Below are positions 25,494 through 34,269 of a stretch of 64,000 nt of DNA, one piece after another. Within the stretch, counting starts at the first letter, position 1, and every line of letters starts with the position of its first letter. A program made the position numbers and the translations under genes. Origin of the DNA: Halolamina salifodinae (GTDB lineage Archaea > Halobacteriota > Halobacteria > Halobacteriales > Haloferacaceae); assembly GCF_017874235.1 (NCBI RefSeq), contig NZ_JAGGLC010000001.1, forward strand, positions 558,001 to 622,000, given 5' to 3'. The notes under the pieces were generated by a model, which was not told the origin of the DNA, did not search any database, and saw only the letters and a list, made by a program, of their open reading frames with translations.

Positions 25494-27839
25494 CTACTCC
25501 CAGTACCCGCGGTGCGCCTTCGCCGCTGCCGTCCCGTAGGCCTCGACCAGTGGCTCGCAGGCGTCGCCGAACGCCCGCATCGTCATCCGCGTCGAGACGT
25601 GATCCAGATCGTCGGCGACGGCTTCCCACTCGCGGTTCTGGAGCACTTTCTCGACTAGGAGGCGCTCCGCCTCGGCGTCGAGGTCGGCCTCGCCCAGAAT
25701 CAGCTCCCGCAGCGCCAGTTCGGTGAACGCCGCCGGCGCGGCGTGGTAGCTCCCCATCCCGTTGGCGGCGTCGACGACGACCCGCCAGTCGCGCTCGGAG
25801 AGTCCCGCCTCCGCCGGAACCGCCTCGTCGTCGACCGCCCGGAGCGCACGCCGGACCACGTCGGGATCGACGCCCGCGAGCGGGCCCGTGATCACGCCCG
25901 TCGCACGCTCGCGGAACCACGTGGCGTGGCGTCCTGCGAGGTCGGCGCCCGTGTCGGTCAGCGGTCGGACCATCAGCGCGGAGTGCTCACCGCTGGCGTC
26001 GTTTTTCGTGGTGGAGAGGTGGACCGTCCGGTAGCCGTTCCCGGCCCAGAAATCGAGCAGTTCGGGTGTGGCGCCGTAGCCGACGCCGAGGTAGTCGACG
26101 CGCTCGCCGGCGCCCTGTCGGCCGGCGTGGGCGACCTGCTCGCCCCGGAGGTCGGCATCTCGTCCCTCGCTTGCGCGGAACTCCGCCTCGACCTCGCCGA
26201 GCAGGCGTGAGCCGAGCCCACCCGAGCGAACGGCGTGGTGGGTCGCGATGCGCATCACCCGGTAGCCGACTGGCTCGCCGCCGTCCTGATCGCGGAGTTG
26301 GCTGGTGAACACGTCCGGGAGCATGTTCCCGCGGACGCGCTCGCCGCGGTAGACACGCTCCCGGGTCGCCTCGCACAGGCCGCCCTCGCGGGCCAAGAGG
26401 GCGATACTGACCACCCGACCCTCATGCAGCAGCGCGCGGCAGGTGAGGTTTGGCGCGTCGAGCAGGCGTACGAGGTCGTCCGGTTCGGTCCGGTAGTGGG
26501 CAAGCACGAGCAGGCCGAACGCCTCCCGGAGCAGATGTTCGTCGGCCAGCAGGCGCTCGGGGGTGAGTTCCTCGTACTCGACGGTCTCCGGGGTGGCGTC
26601 AGCAACCAACTGGTCCACGGGCGGCCGGGCGTCGAGCAGCAGCGCGCGGAACGCCCACGACTCCACGGGGTCACCGGCGGCGTACCGGATCGGCTCGTCA
26701 AGCCGGATGTCGATCACCTCGCGCTCCGAGTCGGCGAGGCTGCTCCGGAAGCGCACGTCGAAGCTCCGACCCGCGCCCTCGTAGCCGTGGACCGTGGTGC
26801 AGAACGCGACCGGCGGGCCGTCGAGGAACCGTTCGAGCAGCGAGACGGGGAGCGCCGCGGCTTCGTCGACGACGACGGCATCCGGGTCGTCCGGGAGGTC
26901 GGCCGCTTCAGGGGGTCGGGCGAATCGGACGCAACCCCCCGAGTCGGCGGCGATTCGGTTCTCCCCGGCGCCGGCGAGCGCGTCGGCCGCTTCCAGCCGT
27001 TCCCGGGCGCGGGCGAACAGTTCATACGTGCCGCGGCGGTCCGGCGCGGTCACGAGCACGTCCCGCCCCTCGCGAGCGAGTGCGCCTGCCGCGAGGCCCG
27101 CGGCGCTCGACTTCCCGCGGCCGCGGTCGGCTTCGACGATGACGGCCGGTGCGGATTCGGCGGCGGTGTTCCCGAGCGCTTCCAGTTCGCGGACCGCGTC
27201 GGCCTGATCGGCGGTCTCGCAGGCGCGGTAGATGTCGTCCGGGAAGCTGGCACCCTCCGGGGGTTCGGGAGGTTCGCGAGGGCGCGCAGGCCACGGATCT
27301 GTCAGGCCGTCGTCTTGGATCTCGACGGCGTTTTCCTCCGGACCGTCGTAGTTCTCGTCCACGTCGCAGATCGCGATCCCCGGGTGTTCCCGGAGCGTCG
27401 CGACGAGTCGGCGACGGAACTGCCCGGTTACGTCGTCAACGCCGAACGGGGGCACGGCGAGCGTCTCGTCGAAGGCGTCGTGGCGCTCCGCCCACGAATC
27501 GAGATCCGGCGCGAGCAGGATGTAGAGACCGCCGCCATCGACGGCGCCGACGGTGCGGCCGATGGCGTTGGGCGAGCACTCGTCGTGGCCGTCGAGGACG
27601 ACCGCCTGCTGCGTTCGGCCGAGGAGTTCGCGAGACTTTCTTGGACCGACATGCTCGAACGGCCAGTCCTCGGCAGCCGAGACCGCGGTACAGTCCGGGA
27701 TGGGGAGGCCCGCGGCCTCGATGGCGTCGACGGCGGCCGCGCGGGTGGCGTCGGCGTCGCCCGTGAGCACGAGTGCGCGGCGCTCGTTCGCGCGCGCGGC
27801 CTCCGCGCGGAGGTCAGCCGCGAGCGAGGAGAGGGTCAT
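25494..27839 (-). CDS. tmcA: tRNA(Met) cytidine acetyltransferase TmcA
   Basis: 781 residues in the TmcA/Nat10 architecture: N-terminal domain, an RNA-helicase-like ATPase with Walker A EADRGRGKSSAAG and VVDEAAALP, a GNAT domain with ATHHAVRSGGLGSRLL for acetyl-CoA, and a C-terminal tRNA-binding part. It makes N4-acetylcytidine in tRNA and, in some archaea, rRNA. I chose ATG 27839 (MTLSSLAADLRAEA). An in-frame GTG at 27899 adds 20 Gly/Ala-rich residues and is about 25 bases from a weak TATA-like element, so it remains possible. Divergent from rpl7ae. Confidence 0.93.
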   Translation of the reverse strand: MTLSSLAADLRAEAARANERRALVLTGDADATRAAAVDAIEAAGLPIPDCTAVSAAEDWPFEHVGPRKSRELLGRTQQAVVLDGHDECSPNAIGRTVGAVDGGGLYILLAPDLDSWAERHDAFDETLAVPPFGVDDVTGQFRRRLVATLREHPGIAICDVDENYDGPEENAVEIQDDGLTDPWPARPREPPEPPEGASFPDDIYRACETADQADAVRELEALGNTAAESAPAVIVEADRGRGKSSAAGLAAGALAREGRDVLVTAPDRRGTYELFARARERLEAADALAGAGENRIAADSGGCVRFARPPEAADLPDDPDAVVVDEAAALPVSLLERFLDGPPVAFCTTVHGYEGAGRSFDVRFRSSLADSEREVIDIRLDEPIRYAAGDPVESWAFRALLLDARPPVDQLVADATPETVEYEELTPERLLADEHLLREAFGLLVLAHYRTEPDDLVRLLDAPNLTCRALLHEGRVVSIALLAREGGLCEATRERVYRGERVRGNMLPDVFTSQLRDQDGGEPVGYRVMRIATHHAVRSGGLGSRLLGEVEAEFRASEGRDADLRGEQVAHAGRQGAGERVDYLGVGYGATPELLDFWAGNGYRTVHLSTTKNDASGEHSALMVRPLTDTGADLAGRHATWFRERATGVITGPLAGVDPDVVRRALRAVDDEAVPAEAGLSERDWRVVVDAANGMGSYHAAPAAFTELALRELILGEADLDAEAERLLVEKVLQNREWEAVADDLDHVSTRMTMRAFGDACEPLVEAYGTAAAKAHRGYWE

Positions 27840-27904
27840 GCCAGCCGATTTGCCCGCCCCGGGTTTGCCCGTTTCGGCTCCCGTGTCGGGCGCTGACACG
27901 GTCC

Positions 27905-28043
27905 CGGGAGTTTGAACACGCTTTTACGTGGGGCTGGCGAACCGATGGTCGAAGCCTGTCCGGGGTTGATGATACTCCCCACCGCTAGGGACGCGGTTCC
28001 GGTGGGGCAGTCGAGCCCGCAGGCAGGACGAGGTACTACAACA
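27905..28043 (+). promoter_or_regulatory. rpl7ae 5' leader with hairpin and box-C-like motif
   Basis: Most haloarchaeal genes here are leaderless, but more than 100 bases separate the upstream TATA-like cttttacg (about 27920) from the rpl7ae ATG. The segment holds TTGATGA (27966-27972), like the box C (RUGAUGA) of kink-turns, and an 8-bp hairpin CCCCACCG...CGGTGGGG (27977-28007, 15-base loop). L7Ae proteins bind kink-turns, so autoregulation is a reasonable inference; no complete box D partner is obvious. Confidence 0.4.
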
Positions 28044-28406
28044 ATGCCAGTTTACGTCGACTACGAGACCCCCGCCGACCTCGCCGACCGCGCGCTCGAC
28101 GCGCTCGAGGTCGCCCGGGACACCGGCACCGTGAAGAAAGGAACCAACGAGACGACCAAGGCCGTCGAGCGAGGCAACGCGGACCTCGTGTTCGTCGCCG
28201 AGGACGTCCAGCCCGAGGAGATCGTCATGCACCTGCCCGAACTCGCCGAGGAGAAGGGCATCGCGGTCGTCTTCGTCGAGACTCAGGACGACCTGGGTCA
28301 CGCCGCCGGCCTCGAGGTCGGCAGCGCCGCCGCCGGCATCGTCGACGCCGGTGACGCCGAGGACGACGTGGAGGACATCTCCGAGAAGGTCGAGGAACTC
28401 CGATAA
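28044..28406 (+). CDS. rpl7ae: 50S ribosomal protein L7Ae
   Basis: 120 residues, [18 protein letters not shown] onward, with the kink-turn-binding [14 protein letters not shown] segment and the [17 protein letters not shown] core characteristic of archaeal L7Ae. Besides the ribosome it is a subunit of box C/D and H/ACA RNPs and RNase P. First gene of an L7Ae-S28e-L24e-Ndk operon with gaps of 3 bases or less. The ATG at 28044 matches the family start; upstream in-frame codons lie in the leader. Confidence 0.97.
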   Translation: MPVYVDYETPADLADRALDALEVARDTGTVKKGTNETTKAVERGNADLVFVAEDVQPEEIVMHLPELAEEKGIAVVFVETQDDLGHAAGLEVGSAAAGIVDAGDAEDDVEDISEKVEELR

Positions 28407-28409
28407 CCT

Positions 28410-28637
28410 ATGAGCGCAGAAGAGGAGAGCGGCACGGAATCAACGCCTGCCGAGGTGATCGAGATCGTCGGCAAGACCGGGATGCACGGCGAGGCCATGC
28501 AGGTCAAGTGCCGCATTCAGGACGGCTCGAACCAGGGTCGCATCATCACGCGGAACGTGCTGGGTCCCGTGCGCGAGGGCGACATCCTCCAGCTCCGGGA
28601 GACTCAGCGTGACGCCGACTCCATCGGAGGTGCCTAA
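28410..28637 (+). CDS. rps28e: 30S ribosomal protein S28e
   Basis: 75 residues. The acidic N-terminal extension is followed by the OB-type S28e core: [36 protein letters not shown] and LRETQRDA. Starts 3 bases after rpl7ae and its stop overlaps the rpl24e ATG by one base (TAATG), so it is translationally coupled within the operon. Confidence 0.97.
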   Translation: MSAEEESGTESTPAEVIEIVGKTGMHGEAMQVKCRIQDGSNQGRIITRNVLGPVREGDILQLRETQRDADSIGGA

Positions 28638-29047
28638 TGCCCCAGAACCGAACCTGTGACTACTGTGGCGACGACGTCGAGCCCGGTACGGGCACGATGT
28701 TCGTCCACACGAACGGCAGCGTCGTCCACTACTGCTCGGCGAAGTGCGAGAAGAACGCCGACCTCGGGCGCGAGCCCCGAGACCTCGAGTGGACCGAAGC
28801 AGGCGGCCACCACCAGGCAGAAGCCGAAGCGGAGGCCGAAGCAGCGGCCGAAGCAGAAGCTGAAGCCGAAGAGGAGGCCGCCGAGGAAGAAGAGGAAGAG
28901 GAGTCCGAAGCAGCGGAGGAAGCCGAGGAGGCCGAATCCGGAGCCGAGGAATCCGAAGAAGCTGAGGACGCCGAAGCGGAATCCGACGAGGAGGCTGACG
29001 AGGCCGAGTCCGCGGAGTCCGCCGACGCCGACGAGGACGAGGAATGA
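28637..29047 (+). CDS. rpl24e: 50S ribosomal protein L24e with long acidic C-terminal tail
   Basis: 136 residues. The first ~58 are a normal L24e zinc ribbon ([16 protein letters not shown]...[11 protein letters not shown], four Cys in CxxC pairs). From about residue 60 the protein is an uninterrupted Ala/Glu/Asp/Ser tail of some 75 residues, whereas archaeal L24e usually ends near 60-70. The tail is built from GAAGCC-like codon repeats, consistent with slippage growth. It overlaps ndk by 4 bases (ATGA), so the extended frame must be translated for coupling to work. Confidence 0.93.
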   Translation: MPQNRTCDYCGDDVEPGTGTMFVHTNGSVVHYCSAKCEKNADLGREPRDLEWTEAGGHHQAEAEAEAEAAAEAEAEAEEEAAEEEEEEESEAAEEAEEAESGAEESEEAEDAEAESDEEADEAESAESADADEDEE

Positions 29048-29508
29048 GCGAGCGCGAGCGAACGTTCGTCATGGTCAAGCCCGACGGCGTCAAGCGCGGG
29101 CTGATCGGCGAAATCGTCTCGCGCTTCGAGGAGCGCGGCCTGAAGCTGGTCGCCGGGAAGTTCATCGAGATCCCGCGTGACCTCGCCGAGGAGCACTACG
29201 GCGAGCACGAGGACAAGCCGTTCTTCGAGGGTCTCGTCGACTTCATCACCTCCGGGCCCGTCTTCGCGATGGTCTGGGAGGGCGGCGACGCCACCCGACA
29301 GGTCCGCCACATGGTCGGCGAAACCGACCCCGCCGAGTCGCCCGCGGGCACGATCCGCGGCGACCTCGGGCTGGATCTGGGCCGCAACGTCATCCACGCC
29401 TCGGATCACGAGGATCCGGGCTCGAACGAGCGCGAGATCGAGCTGTTCTTCGACGAAGCGGAGCTGATCGACTACGAGCGCCCCGACGAAGCGCTGCTCT
29501 ACGAGTAA
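29044..29508 (+). CDS. ndk: Nucleoside-diphosphate kinase
   Basis: 154 residues, the normal family length. [18 protein letters not shown] at the start and the active-site histidine loop [13 protein letters not shown] (the His is phosphorylated during gamma-phosphate transfer from ATP to NDPs). The ATG lies inside the rpl24e stop (ATGA overlap), last gene of the ribosomal operon. Confidence 0.97.
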   Translation: MSERERTFVMVKPDGVKRGLIGEIVSRFEERGLKLVAGKFIEIPRDLAEEHYGEHEDKPFFEGLVDFITSGPVFAMVWEGGDATRQVRHMVGETDPAESPAGTIRGDLGLDLGRNVIHASDHEDPGSNEREIELFFDEAELIDYERPDEALLYE

Positions 29509-29595
29509 CGCTTCGACTTTTCCCGTTTCTCCCGCCGTCCAGCGACGCCGCCGGAACCACAAATGCCTCGTGTTCGTAGCCCGTCATACCGGTGT

Positions 29596-29877
29596 ATGCT
29601 CCTGAGAGCCCTCACGTTCGTCACCGGCGTCGCCGGCGCTGCCGTCCCCGAGAAACTGCTCGACATCTGTGCCCGCTCGATGCTCGCGGGCTACGAGAAC
29701 CCCGAGGACCTCGAACCCGAAGACTGGTACGTCGAGGCCACGCGCTACGCGGGCCTGCTGCTCGCCGTCGCCGCGCTGATCGCGCCGTTCCTGCCGACGC
29801 CCAGCGAGAGCGGCGACGGGGATGAAGAAATCGAGGAAGGGCCGGTCGTCGACGTCATCGAGTCGAGCGACGAGTAA
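29596..29877 (+). CDS. Small membrane-associated protein of unknown function
   Basis: 93 residues from ATG 29596 (MLLRALTFVTGVAGA). The frame also opens at 29563, but the hydrophobic start fits 29596 better. Two apolar segments (about residues 1-18 and 46-62, the latter YAGLLLAVAALIAPFLP) flank an acidic NPEDLEPEDWYVE loop, and the tail is acidic. Same direction as ndk with an 87-base gap. I do not recognise the family. Confidence 0.6.
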   Translation: MLLRALTFVTGVAGAAVPEKLLDICARSMLAGYENPEDLEPEDWYVEATRYAGLLLAVAALIAPFLPTPSESGDGDEEIEEGPVVDVIESSDE

Positions 29878-29901
29878 CCGAAAAACCGTTTTCCCCGCTC
29901 G

Positions 29902-30009
29902 GTCGTCGCCCTCCCACGGCTGCCAATCGCCGTGTCAGTCGTCGCCCTCCCACGGCTGCCAATCGCCGTGTCAGTCGTCGCCCTCCCACGGCTGCCAATC
30001 GCCGTGTCA
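29902..30009. repeat. Three perfect 36-bp tandem repeats at metE stop codon
   Basis: Units begin at 29902, 29938 and 29974 and are identical. The last one covers the TGA of the minus-strand methionine synthase gene. Read in that gene's frame, each unit is 12 codons ending GAC GAC TGA (peptide HGDWQPWEGDD then stop), so the frame and the stop are preserved in every copy. There are no spacers, so this is not CRISPR. Likely replication slippage on a coding 3' end. Confidence 0.9.
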
Positions 30010-31086
30010 GTCATCCGCCGGCGCGGCGTCCCGAACCGGCACGTCGATCTCGCCCGCGTCGAGTTCGGCCTCGACCTCCCGGGCGGCCTCCACGAGGTTC
30101 TCGGTCTTCCCGTAGGCGGCCTCGCGGGGCAGTAGCTTCAGCCCGCAGTCCGGCGAGATAGTGAGCTTCTCCGGGGGCACAACCTTCAGTCCCTGCTGGA
30201 TGTTCTCCTTGATCTCCGCAACGCTCTCGACCTCGGCGGTGTGGGCGTCGACCACGCCGAGCGCAAGGTCTGGCGCGAACTCGCCATCCGCAAACGTCTC
30301 GATCTGCTCGTAGTCGCCGTTGCAGAGTTCGAGGTCCACCTCGTCGACCGGGAACTCGTTGAGTTCCGGGTAGATCCGGGAGTAGTCGCCGTAGCAGACG
30401 TGGAGGCCGATCCGGACGTCCTCGGGCACGCCGTCGGCGATACGCTCCAGACAGCCGCCGACGATGGCGTGGTCGTCGGGCGTCGTCGCCAGCGCTGGCT
30501 CGTCGATCTGAATGTAGCGCGCGCCGGCCTCGACCAACTTTTCGATCTCCTCGTTCACGAGGTCCGCGAGGTCGTAGGCCAGTGCCTCGCTGTCGCCGTA
30601 GTGCTCGTCGAACGCCCAGTTCGCGAGCGTGTAGGGACCCGTGATCGGCACCTTGACCGGGCGCTCGGCTACAGAATCGGTGAACTCGAACTCGTCGACC
30701 AGCCACGGTTCGTCGTAGCTGACCTCCTCAACGACGCTCGGCTTGTCGAAGTAGTTGTGACCCCACACCTTGATGGGCCCGTTGAACTCGTAGCCGTCGA
30801 TGCGCTCGGCGAAGAACTCCACCATCTCGTTGCGCCGCATCTCGCCGTCGACGACGGTGTCGAGGCCGCTGCGTTCGTGCTCCTCGGTGATGAGGCGACA
30901 CGCGTCGTCGTGGGCCTCCTCGAGGTCGGCCTCGTCGAACGAGGACTCCGGATCCTCGACGAGGTCGTCAGCGCGGTTGAGCCACGTCGGCTTGGGGTAG
31001 GAGCCGACGACACTCGTGAGCAGGAAGTGCTCGCTCTCGTGGTCCTCGGGGCGGAACTGCTCGCGGTTCTGGGCGTCTCGGGCCAT
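30007..31086 (-). CDS. metE: Cobalamin-independent methionine synthase, catalytic (C-terminal-type) protein
   Basis: 359 residues of the MetE catalytic barrel, without the N-terminal half found in bacteria. Zinc and homocysteine ligands are present: His and Cys in GLHVCYGDYS, and Cys in TISPDCGLKLLP. VDGEMRRNEMVEFF and YIQIDEPALA mark the folate side. It makes methionine from homocysteine with a methyl-folate or methyl-corrinoid type donor. ATG 31086 overlaps the TGA of the preceding MetE-like gene (TGATG), so the pair is coupled. Confidence 0.9.
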   Translation of the reverse strand: MARDAQNREQFRPEDHESEHFLLTSVVGSYPKPTWLNRADDLVEDPESSFDEADLEEAHDDACRLITEEHERSGLDTVVDGEMRRNEMVEFFAERIDGYEFNGPIKVWGHNYFDKPSVVEEVSYDEPWLVDEFEFTDSVAERPVKVPITGPYTLANWAFDEHYGDSEALAYDLADLVNEEIEKLVEAGARYIQIDEPALATTPDDHAIVGGCLERIADGVPEDVRIGLHVCYGDYSRIYPELNEFPVDEVDLELCNGDYEQIETFADGEFAPDLALGVVDAHTAEVESVAEIKENIQQGLKVVPPEKLTISPDCGLKLLPREAAYGKTENLVEAAREVEAELDAGEIDVPVRDAAPADD

Positions 31087-32093
31087 CAGGCGCTCACCTC
31101 CGGGGTCTCGACGGCTTCAGCAAGCACCGAGAGCTTCTGCTTGTAGGTCGAGACGGGGAGGTAGGCGAGTTCCGTGTTTGGCGTCGCGTAGACGGTGTCG
31201 AACGTCTGGTCCGGGATCTGCTCGGTCACCCAGTCGATGCGCTCGGCGACGGTGCCGGGGTCCTCGACGGCGGTGTTCTGGCCGTCGACGAGACCCAGCG
31301 AGATGTCGCCCTTGGTGCCGTACTCGTTGACGTTGTAGAGGTGGGTCTCCCGGTTGCCGGCGACGAAGTCGAATCCGAAGGCGTCGACATCGGCATCCAT
31401 CAGGTGGGCGTACGTCTTCTCCTCGTGAGCGCCCCAGTAGCTCTGGAACACCACGTCGGCGTCGGTGGCGCTGGCGACGGTATCGACGGCGTCGCTGACG
31501 CGCTCGTTCGTCTCGCCCTCGGGCGGGTCGGTCACCAGCGAGGGGTCGAGCAGGAACAGCGTCTCGTGGGGTGGGAGCGCCTCGACTTCGGCGGCGAGGA
31601 ACTCCGCGATGGCCGCGAGGAACTCGGCATCGTCGCCGTAGTGCTCGTCGGTAGCGAGTTCCGCGAGCGTGTAGGGACCCGGCAGGACGGCCTGCAGGGA
31701 CTCGCCCTCGTTCAGCAGGCCCGTTGCGGCATCGAGTTCGGCGGCGACATCTCCGTCCACGGTCAGGTCGTCGACGACCCGCGGGTCGCGGTAGAAGTTG
31801 TTGTTGTCGTAGTAGCGCACGATGCCGCCCGTCTCCACGCTGTCGTGGACCGCCAGCGGGTGGGCCAGCCAGTCGTCCCAGCGGCCCTGTCCCTCGACGA
31901 TGCGGTCGAGGCCGGCCTCGCGCTGGTCGGTGATCAGGTCCTCGCGGACGCGCTCGTAGGCCGCGCGCACGTCCGGCCCCTCGCTGCCGTCGACGAGGTC
32001 GGCCCTCTGGTGACCTTTCAGGTCCGAGAGTTCGTCTTTCGCCCAGTCCGGGAGCGGGTACAGCCCCAGCGTGGTCGCGACTCGTTCGGTCAT
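31086..32093 (-). CDS. MetE-like barrel protein lacking the zinc ligands
   Basis: 335 residues with the same barrel as its downstream partner (GLYPLPDWAKDEL, LPGPYTLAELATDEHYGD, FLLDPSLVTDPP). At the metal positions it reads VVFQSYWGAHEE instead of a HVC motif, and VYATPNTELAYLP instead of SPDCGLKLLP, so the zinc site is lost. It is probably a regulatory or folate-binding partner equivalent to the MetE N-terminal domain. First gene of the pair, with a clear promoter just upstream. Function by analogy only. Confidence 0.8.
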   Translation of the reverse strand: MTERVATTLGLYPLPDWAKDELSDLKGHQRADLVDGSEGPDVRAAYERVREDLITDQREAGLDRIVEGQGRWDDWLAHPLAVHDSVETGGIVRYYDNNNFYRDPRVVDDLTVDGDVAAELDAATGLLNEGESLQAVLPGPYTLAELATDEHYGDDAEFLAAIAEFLAAEVEALPPHETLFLLDPSLVTDPPEGETNERVSDAVDTVASATDADVVFQSYWGAHEEKTYAHLMDADVDAFGFDFVAGNRETHLYNVNEYGTKGDISLGLVDGQNTAVEDPGTVAERIDWVTEQIPDQTFDTVYATPNTELAYLPVSTYKQKLSVLAEAVETPEVSA

Positions 32094-32116
32094 ACGTCAC
32101 GTTTCGGATGCAGTGG

Positions 32117-32126
32117 CTTAATAATT
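32117..32126 (-). promoter_or_regulatory. TATA-like promoter of the metE pair
   Basis: On the minus strand the sequence reads aattattaag, 24-33 bases before the ATG at 32093, the position of a haloarchaeal TATA box for a leaderless mRNA. It is the most AT-rich stretch in the 53-base gap to the ABC operon. Confidence 0.6.
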
Positions 32127-32146
32127 TCTACTGCGGGAGATGCCCT

Positions 32147-33181
32147 TCAGTAATTACGGCCGCCGGGCCGGAAGTGACACGCCACGGTCCGGTCGTCGTC
32201 GCCGCCCGGGCGCGGCTCCCCGCCAGCCTCCCGCTCCGTGAGTTCCGGGTCCGCAGCTACGCAGCGCGCGGCGTCATCGTCGTCGAGGCGCTCCCGGAGG
32301 TGGCATCGCGGGTGGAACCGACAGCCCGAGGGCGGATCCGAGGGGTCCGGCGGGGACCCGGGCAGTCGGATCCGCTGGTCCGGCGCTGGCTCGGCTCGGA
32401 CCCGGGGAACGCTCGACAGCAGCGCCTCGGTGTAGGGGTGGGCGGGGTCGTCAAGCACTGCTTCGAGGCCGCCGAGTTCGACGAACTCCCCGAGATACAT
32501 CACCGCGACGCGGTCGGCCACCTGCCGGACCACGCTCACGTCGTGGCTGATCAGCAGGTAGGTGAGGCCGCGCTCGGCCTGCAGATCCCGGAGCAGTTCC
32601 AAGATCCCCGCACGGACGCTCACGTCCAGCGCCGAGACTGGCTCGTCCAGCACCAGTAGGTCCGGGTCGAGCGCGAGCGCCCGCGCGATGCCCACGCGCT
32701 GGCGCTGGCCCCCGGAGAGTTCGTGCGGGAACGCGTCGTAATCCCGGTCCGGGTCGAGCCCGACGGTTTTGAGCAGATCCCGGACGTACGCCGCGCGGTC
32801 GTCCTCGCGCTCGCCGTGGATGACGAGCGGTTCGGCGACGATTCGGCCGACGGTCATGCGCTCGTTCAGGGTCGAGAACGGGTCCTGAAACACCATCTGG
32901 ACCCGGCGGCGGAACGCCTTGTCGACGCCGCCGGCGATTACTTCTCCCTCGAACTCGATCTCCCCCGCGCTGGGCTCGTCGAGACCGATTACCATCTCCG
33001 CGAGCGTCGATTTCCCACAGCCGGATTCGCCGACGACCGCCAGCGTCTCGCCCTGCTGGAGGTCGAAGCTCACGCCGTCGACGGCCTGGACCGCGCCCGT
33101 CTTTCGTTTGAGGATGCCCGAGCGGACCGGATAGTGGCGCTTCAGGTCTCGAACGGAGAGCAGTGGCTCGGCGTCGCTCAT
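32147..33181 (-). CDS. Dipeptide/oligopeptide-type ABC transporter ATPase (DppF/OppF-like)
   Basis: 344 residues. Walker A GESGCGKST, signature motif LSGGQRQRVGIARAL, Walker B LLVLDEPVSALDVS and the switch His in LISHDVS. The C-terminal OppF-type extension carries CRFHPRCHLRERL, the Cys/His cluster seen in peptide and nickel transporters. Last gene of a five-gene operon; its ATG overlaps the upstream gene's stop by 4 bases. Confidence 0.92.
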   Translation of the reverse strand: MSDAEPLLSVRDLKRHYPVRSGILKRKTGAVQAVDGVSFDLQQGETLAVVGESGCGKSTLAEMVIGLDEPSAGEIEFEGEVIAGGVDKAFRRRVQMVFQDPFSTLNERMTVGRIVAEPLVIHGEREDDRAAYVRDLLKTVGLDPDRDYDAFPHELSGGQRQRVGIARALALDPDLLVLDEPVSALDVSVRAGILELLRDLQAERGLTYLLISHDVSVVRQVADRVAVMYLGEFVELGGLEAVLDDPAHPYTEALLSSVPRVRAEPAPDQRIRLPGSPPDPSDPPSGCRFHPRCHLRERLDDDDAARCVAADPELTEREAGGEPRPGGDDDRTVACHFRPGGRNY

Positions 33182-34263
33182 CGTTCCACCTCCTCTTCTC
33201 CGCCTATCTCCTCAGTCCCGTCGGCGTCCCACCGGATCGACTCGACTGCCTCGCGGTCGTAGTCGTCGCCGCCCGGGTGGGCGTCGGTGTAGGCGTAGCA
33301 GGTCGCCTCGTGGCCGTCGCCGAAGGCGACCGTCGGCGGCGCCGCGCCGTCGCAGACGCCCGCCTCCGCGACCGGACAGCGCGGGTGGAACCGACAGCCC
33401 GACGGCGGGTTCTCGAGGCTCGGGGGCGCGCCGCCGATTGGTTCGAGGTCCTTGCGCTCGTCCACGTCGGGGACGCTGCGCAGGAACGCCTGCGTGTAGG
33501 GATGGCGGGGGGAGCCCAGTAGCTGCTTTCGGCTGCCGCGCTCGACGATCCGGCCGGCGTACATCACGGCGATCCGCTCACAGAGCTGTGAGACGACGCC
33601 GAGATCGTGGCTGATCAGCAGGAGCGACATGTCGCGCTCGGCGACGAGATCGCGGAACAGGTCGACGATGCCGGCCTGCACGCTCACGTCCAGCCCGGTC
33701 GTCGGCTCGTCGGCGATCAGCAGATCCGGTTCGCCCGCCAGCGCCATCGCGATGATCGCGCGCTGGGCCATCCCCCCCGAATACTCGTGGGGGTAGTCGT
33801 CGAAGCGCCCCCCGGGGTCGCCGATGCCGACCTCCACGAGGAGGTCGATGGCTTCCTCGTGGGCGTCCTGCTTCGAGAGGTCACGGCTGGCCCGGACCGC
33901 CTCAACGATCTGAGTGCCGACGGTGAGGCTCGGGTCGAACGCCGCCTCGGCGTTCTGGAACACCATCCCGATCCCGGAGCCACGGACCGCGCGGAGCTTT
34001 CGGCTGGAGGCGTCGACCAGTTCCTCGCCGCGCCAGCGCACCGAGCCAGTGACCTCGCCGGGGTCGTCGATCAGCCCCACGAGCGAGCGCACGGAGACGG
34101 ATTTCCCGGCGCCGGACTCGCCGACGATGCCCAGCGTCTCGCCCGCTCGAAGGTCGTAGCTGATCCCATCGACGGCGACGAGAGGGTTCTCGCGGCCGAA
34201 CTGGGTTCGGAGGTTCTGGGCGCGAAGGAGGGGGGCGTCGGTCGTGGGTGGGGAGTCAGCCAT
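33178..34263 (-). CDS. Dipeptide/oligopeptide-type ABC transporter ATPase (DppD/OppD-like)
   Basis: 361 residues. Walker A GESGAGKSVSVRSL, signature YSGGMAQRAIIAMAL, Walker B LLIADEPTTGLDVS, switch LISHDLG, and a C-terminal CRFHPRCPVAEAGVC cluster. It pairs with the following ATPase to power the two permeases. Starts 6 bases after the permease stop and overlaps the next gene by 4 bases. Confidence 0.92.
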   Translation of the reverse strand: MADSPPTTDAPLLRAQNLRTQFGRENPLVAVDGISYDLRAGETLGIVGESGAGKSVSVRSLVGLIDDPGEVTGSVRWRGEELVDASSRKLRAVRGSGIGMVFQNAEAAFDPSLTVGTQIVEAVRASRDLSKQDAHEEAIDLLVEVGIGDPGGRFDDYPHEYSGGMAQRAIIAMALAGEPDLLIADEPTTGLDVSVQAGIVDLFRDLVAERDMSLLLISHDLGVVSQLCERIAVMYAGRIVERGSRKQLLGSPRHPYTQAFLRSVPDVDERKDLEPIGGAPPSLENPPSGCRFHPRCPVAEAGVCDGAAPPTVAFGDGHEATCYAYTDAHPGGDDYDREAVESIRWDADGTEEIGGEEEVER

Positions 34264-34269
34264 TCTGGA

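Noticed and set aside
29902..30009. CRISPR array
   Set aside because: Three 36-bp units are directly contiguous with no spacers and overlap a gene's stop codon.
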